A stretch of DNA of 32,725 bases, taken from an uncultured Corynebacterium sp. (GTDB taxonomy: Bacteria; Actinomycetota; Actinomycetes; Mycobacteriales; Mycobacteriaceae). Both the position numbers and the translations under genes were made by a program. Under the pieces are notes generated by a model. That model was not told where the DNA came from. It did no database searches and saw only the letters and a program-made list of their open reading frames with translations. Shown piece after piece: positions 31,414-32,725 of this stretch. Location: the NCBI RefSeq assembly GCF_946222985.1, contig NZ_CAMIFY010000032.1:1-32725 (forward strand), in the 5' to 3' direction. Positions within the stretch are counted from its first letter, which is position 1. Each line of letters starts with the position of its first letter.

Positions 31414-31956
31414 TCAGGCGTCGGGCGCGAAGGCGTCGGCGCCGGCCAACCACACGTGATCGGCGGTGTCGCCGGAATCCTGGACCAGCTCAGCGGTGAC
31501 CAGCCCGTGGGCGAAGGCCCACAACGCCAGCCCGCGCGCCTCATCACCGCCGGTGACGCGCGTGAACGGCTCCCGGATCCACAGATCGAGTTCGGTGGGT
31601 GCGACCATGTTCACCGCCTTGGACCGGCTGATCAGCCGGTAACCGTGGGGATCGGCGGACGCGGCGGCGCGGTAGGCGCGCAGCAGGGACCGGGGGCACG
31701 GCTTTTCCTCGACGGCCGCATGCAGGGCATCACCGAGGTTGCGCAGCGTCTCGTCGAGAAGCAGGCGGTAGAGCTCGTCCTTGCCGGTGATGTGCTTGTA
31801 CAGCGACGGGGCCTTGACGTCGAGCCGAGCGGCGAGCCGCCGCATGCTGACGTTGCGCCAGCCGGACTCGCGCAGCATCGATCGCGCCTCGTCGAGGATG
31901 TGCTGGACGCGCGGCGAATGCGCGGCGCCGCCGGCCGCATCTCGTGCATCGGTCAT
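31414..31956 (-). CDS. TetR-family transcriptional regulator
   Basis: 180 residues. The N-terminal helix-turn-helix spans about 14-60: ILDEARSMLRESGWRNVSMRRLAARLDVKAPSLYKHITGKDELYRLLLDE, where the SMRRLAARL and SLYKHI-x-GKDEL helices are diagnostic. The C-terminal ligand domain includes YRLISRSKAVNMVAPTELDLW and ALWAFAHGLVTAELV, of the WHG/TetR_C type. Start ATG 31956 has GGAGGG 10 bases upstream; an upstream in-frame extension adds nothing. It is convergent with nadE and same-strand with the PPOX gene. Its target is unknown; autoregulation is usual for the family. Confidence 0.92.
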   Translation of the reverse strand: MTDARDAAGGAAHSPRVQHILDEARSMLRESGWRNVSMRRLAARLDVKAPSLYKHITGKDELYRLLLDETLRNLGDALHAAVEEKPCPRSLLRAYRAAASADPHGYRLISRSKAVNMVAPTELDLWIREPFTRVTGGDEARGLALWAFAHGLVTAELVQDSGDTADHVWLAGADAFAPDA

Positions 31957-32088
31957 GAGTGCACCACCCTCCGGGATATTTATGATGCTGGTCACAATTC
32001 GGAGAGTAGCGACGAAATCCCCCACGTGGGGCGTTTTCGGCAAACACGATGAGCCGTCCCGACCCGGGCGGGCCGGGCCGCCGACGGA

Positions 32089-32517
32089 TCAGTAGCGCTC
32101 GGGCTCCTCGCCCAAGTGGAACTTGCGGCCGGAGACGTCACCGGGCGTGATCTCGACGTAGTTGTACTTCAACGTCGGCAGCCACGGCTTGAGCGGCAGT
32201 TCGTCGGCCTTGCGGATCTCGTCGTTCGACGTCAGGGCGCGGGCGGTGCCCTTGACGATGACGGACCACGCGGAAGCGCCGGACTCGTCGACGTTGTCGG
32301 CCTCGAAGAGCACGTCGTCGTTCAGCGACAGGCTGAACAGCTTCGAGCCCTCGGCCGTCCGGAAGTAGATCTTGCCTTCATGAACGGTGTAGTTCAGCGG
32401 GAAGAGATCCATGTCGTCCTTGCGGCGCACGACCAGGCGGCCGAACGTCTTCGTCGCCAGGAGCTCCAGGGCCTCGTCGTCGTTGAGGCGTTCGATGACG
32501 TCATTGTTTTCGCTCAT
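32089..32517 (-). CDS. PPOX-fold flavin/F420-binding family protein
   Basis: 142 residues. A pyridoxamine 5'-phosphate oxidase-like split-barrel protein, which binds FMN, F420 or a related cofactor. Shown by LNDDEALELLATKTFGRLVV, then DLFPLNYTVHEGKIYFRTAEGSKLFSLSLNDDVLFEADNVD, ASAWSVIVKGTARAL, and the C-terminal YNYVEITPGDVSGRKFHLG. The substrate is unknown. ATG 32517 (MSENNDV) is preferred: AACAAT ends seven bases before it, like the leaderless promoters in this window. ATG 32526 with GGTGG four bases upstream is an alternative. Confidence 0.9.
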   Translation of the reverse strand: MSENNDVIERLNDDEALELLATKTFGRLVVRRKDDMDLFPLNYTVHEGKIYFRTAEGSKLFSLSLNDDVLFEADNVDESGASAWSVIVKGTARALTSNDEIRKADELPLKPWLPTLKYNYVEITPGDVSGRKFHLGEEPERY

Positions 32518-32610
32518 GGGATCCATTGTTCCACCGACGAGAATTCCGTGCAGTGACGGATTCGCCACACCCCGGCCCCGCGGCGCCACCGCGACCTCCC
32601 CCGCGCACGC

Positions 32611-32650
32611 GAAAAGCGGGGCCGCATCCGATTCCCGGATGCGACCCCGC
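32611..32650 (-). terminator. Intrinsic terminator of tRNA-Ala
   Basis: A 15-base stem with one mismatch (32616-32630 against 32636-32650), loop ATTCC, followed on the minus strand by CTTTTCG. It begins about 20 bases past the tRNA 3' end. Confidence 0.8.
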
Positions 32651-32669
32651 CCTCGTGCAATGCACTAAG

Positions 32670-32725
32670 TGGTGGAGCTAAGGGGACTCGAACCCCTGAC
32701 CCCCACACTGCCAGTGTGGTGCGCT
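32670..32725 (-). tRNA. tRNA-Ala (anticodon GGC), 3' part
   Basis: The 3' two-thirds of a tRNA cut by the window edge. The anticodon stem CCACA/TGTGG holds the loop CTGGCAG, giving GGC for GCC codons. A variable loop GGGTC, T-arm AGGGG-TTCGAGT-CCCCT, 3' acceptor strand TAGCTCC, discriminator A and an encoded CCA (32672-32670) follow. The 5' acceptor and most of the D-arm lie beyond 32725. Confidence 0.93.

Overview
This window is GC-rich chromosomal DNA from an actinobacterium, almost certainly a Corynebacterium or close relative. The evidence is a multidomain type I fatty acid synthase, a class Ib ribonucleotide reductase set (nrdH, nrdI, nrdE, nrdF) next to ctaD and serB, a zinc-free L36 paralogue, and a gene block whose order and strands match, from memory, the mycobacterial dinG-pncB / clpS-...-rdgB region. 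No phage, insertion sequence, CRISPR array or plasmid function is visible, and most of the window is core chromosome.

Layout. (1) 1-4201, minus: the first 1400 codons of a type I fatty acid synthase, cut by the window edge. (2) 4202-6564: a low-conservation stretch with two tandem-repeat blocks, an orphan gene with an AbiEi-like front and a DUF559/PD-(D/E)XK-like back, a small unknown gene, and a tRNA-Leu. (3) 6799-7697, plus: two small membrane proteins, meeting the minus-strand rdgB at a shared terminator. (4) 7848-14181, minus: clpS, DUF2017, P1-family peptidase, rhomboid, murI, a metallo-beta-lactamase-fold phosphodiesterase, rph and rdgB, several with 4-base start/stop overlaps. (5) 14257-17593, plus: pncB and a dinG-type helicase, divergent from clpS. 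(6) 18078-19661, plus: an acyl-CoA/4-coumarate-CoA-type ligase behind a 33-bp tandem repeat. (7) 19658-23604, minus: ctaD, then serB coupled to a PTH2-type peptidyl-tRNA hydrolase. (8) 24078-28330, minus: nrdH-nrdI-nrdE-nrdF with NrdR-box-like palindromes upstream. (9) 28753-32725: rpmJ, a sugar-porter MFS transporter, divergent nadE, a TetR regulator, a PPOX-fold flavin-binding protein and the 3' part of a tRNA-Ala.

Together the genes cover lipid synthesis (FAS-I, acyl-CoA ligase), NAD salvage and synthesis (pncB, nadE), DNA precursor supply and cleaning (nrd genes, rdgB), cell wall (murI), respiration (ctaD), serine synthesis (serB), and RNA/protein turnover (rph, clpS, PTH2). The most notable non-coding features are a recurring layout in which a TANNNT-like -10 box lies 6-7 bases before the start codon with no ribosome binding site (at least six likely leaderless genes), a dispersed 11-mer GCTTGACGACG present seven times, three minisatellites, and several dyads sitting on promoters. 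I found no clear new multi-gene system. The best candidates for unexplored biology are the orphan AbiEi/nuclease-like gene with its flanking 16-bp repeat, and the dispersed 11-mer.
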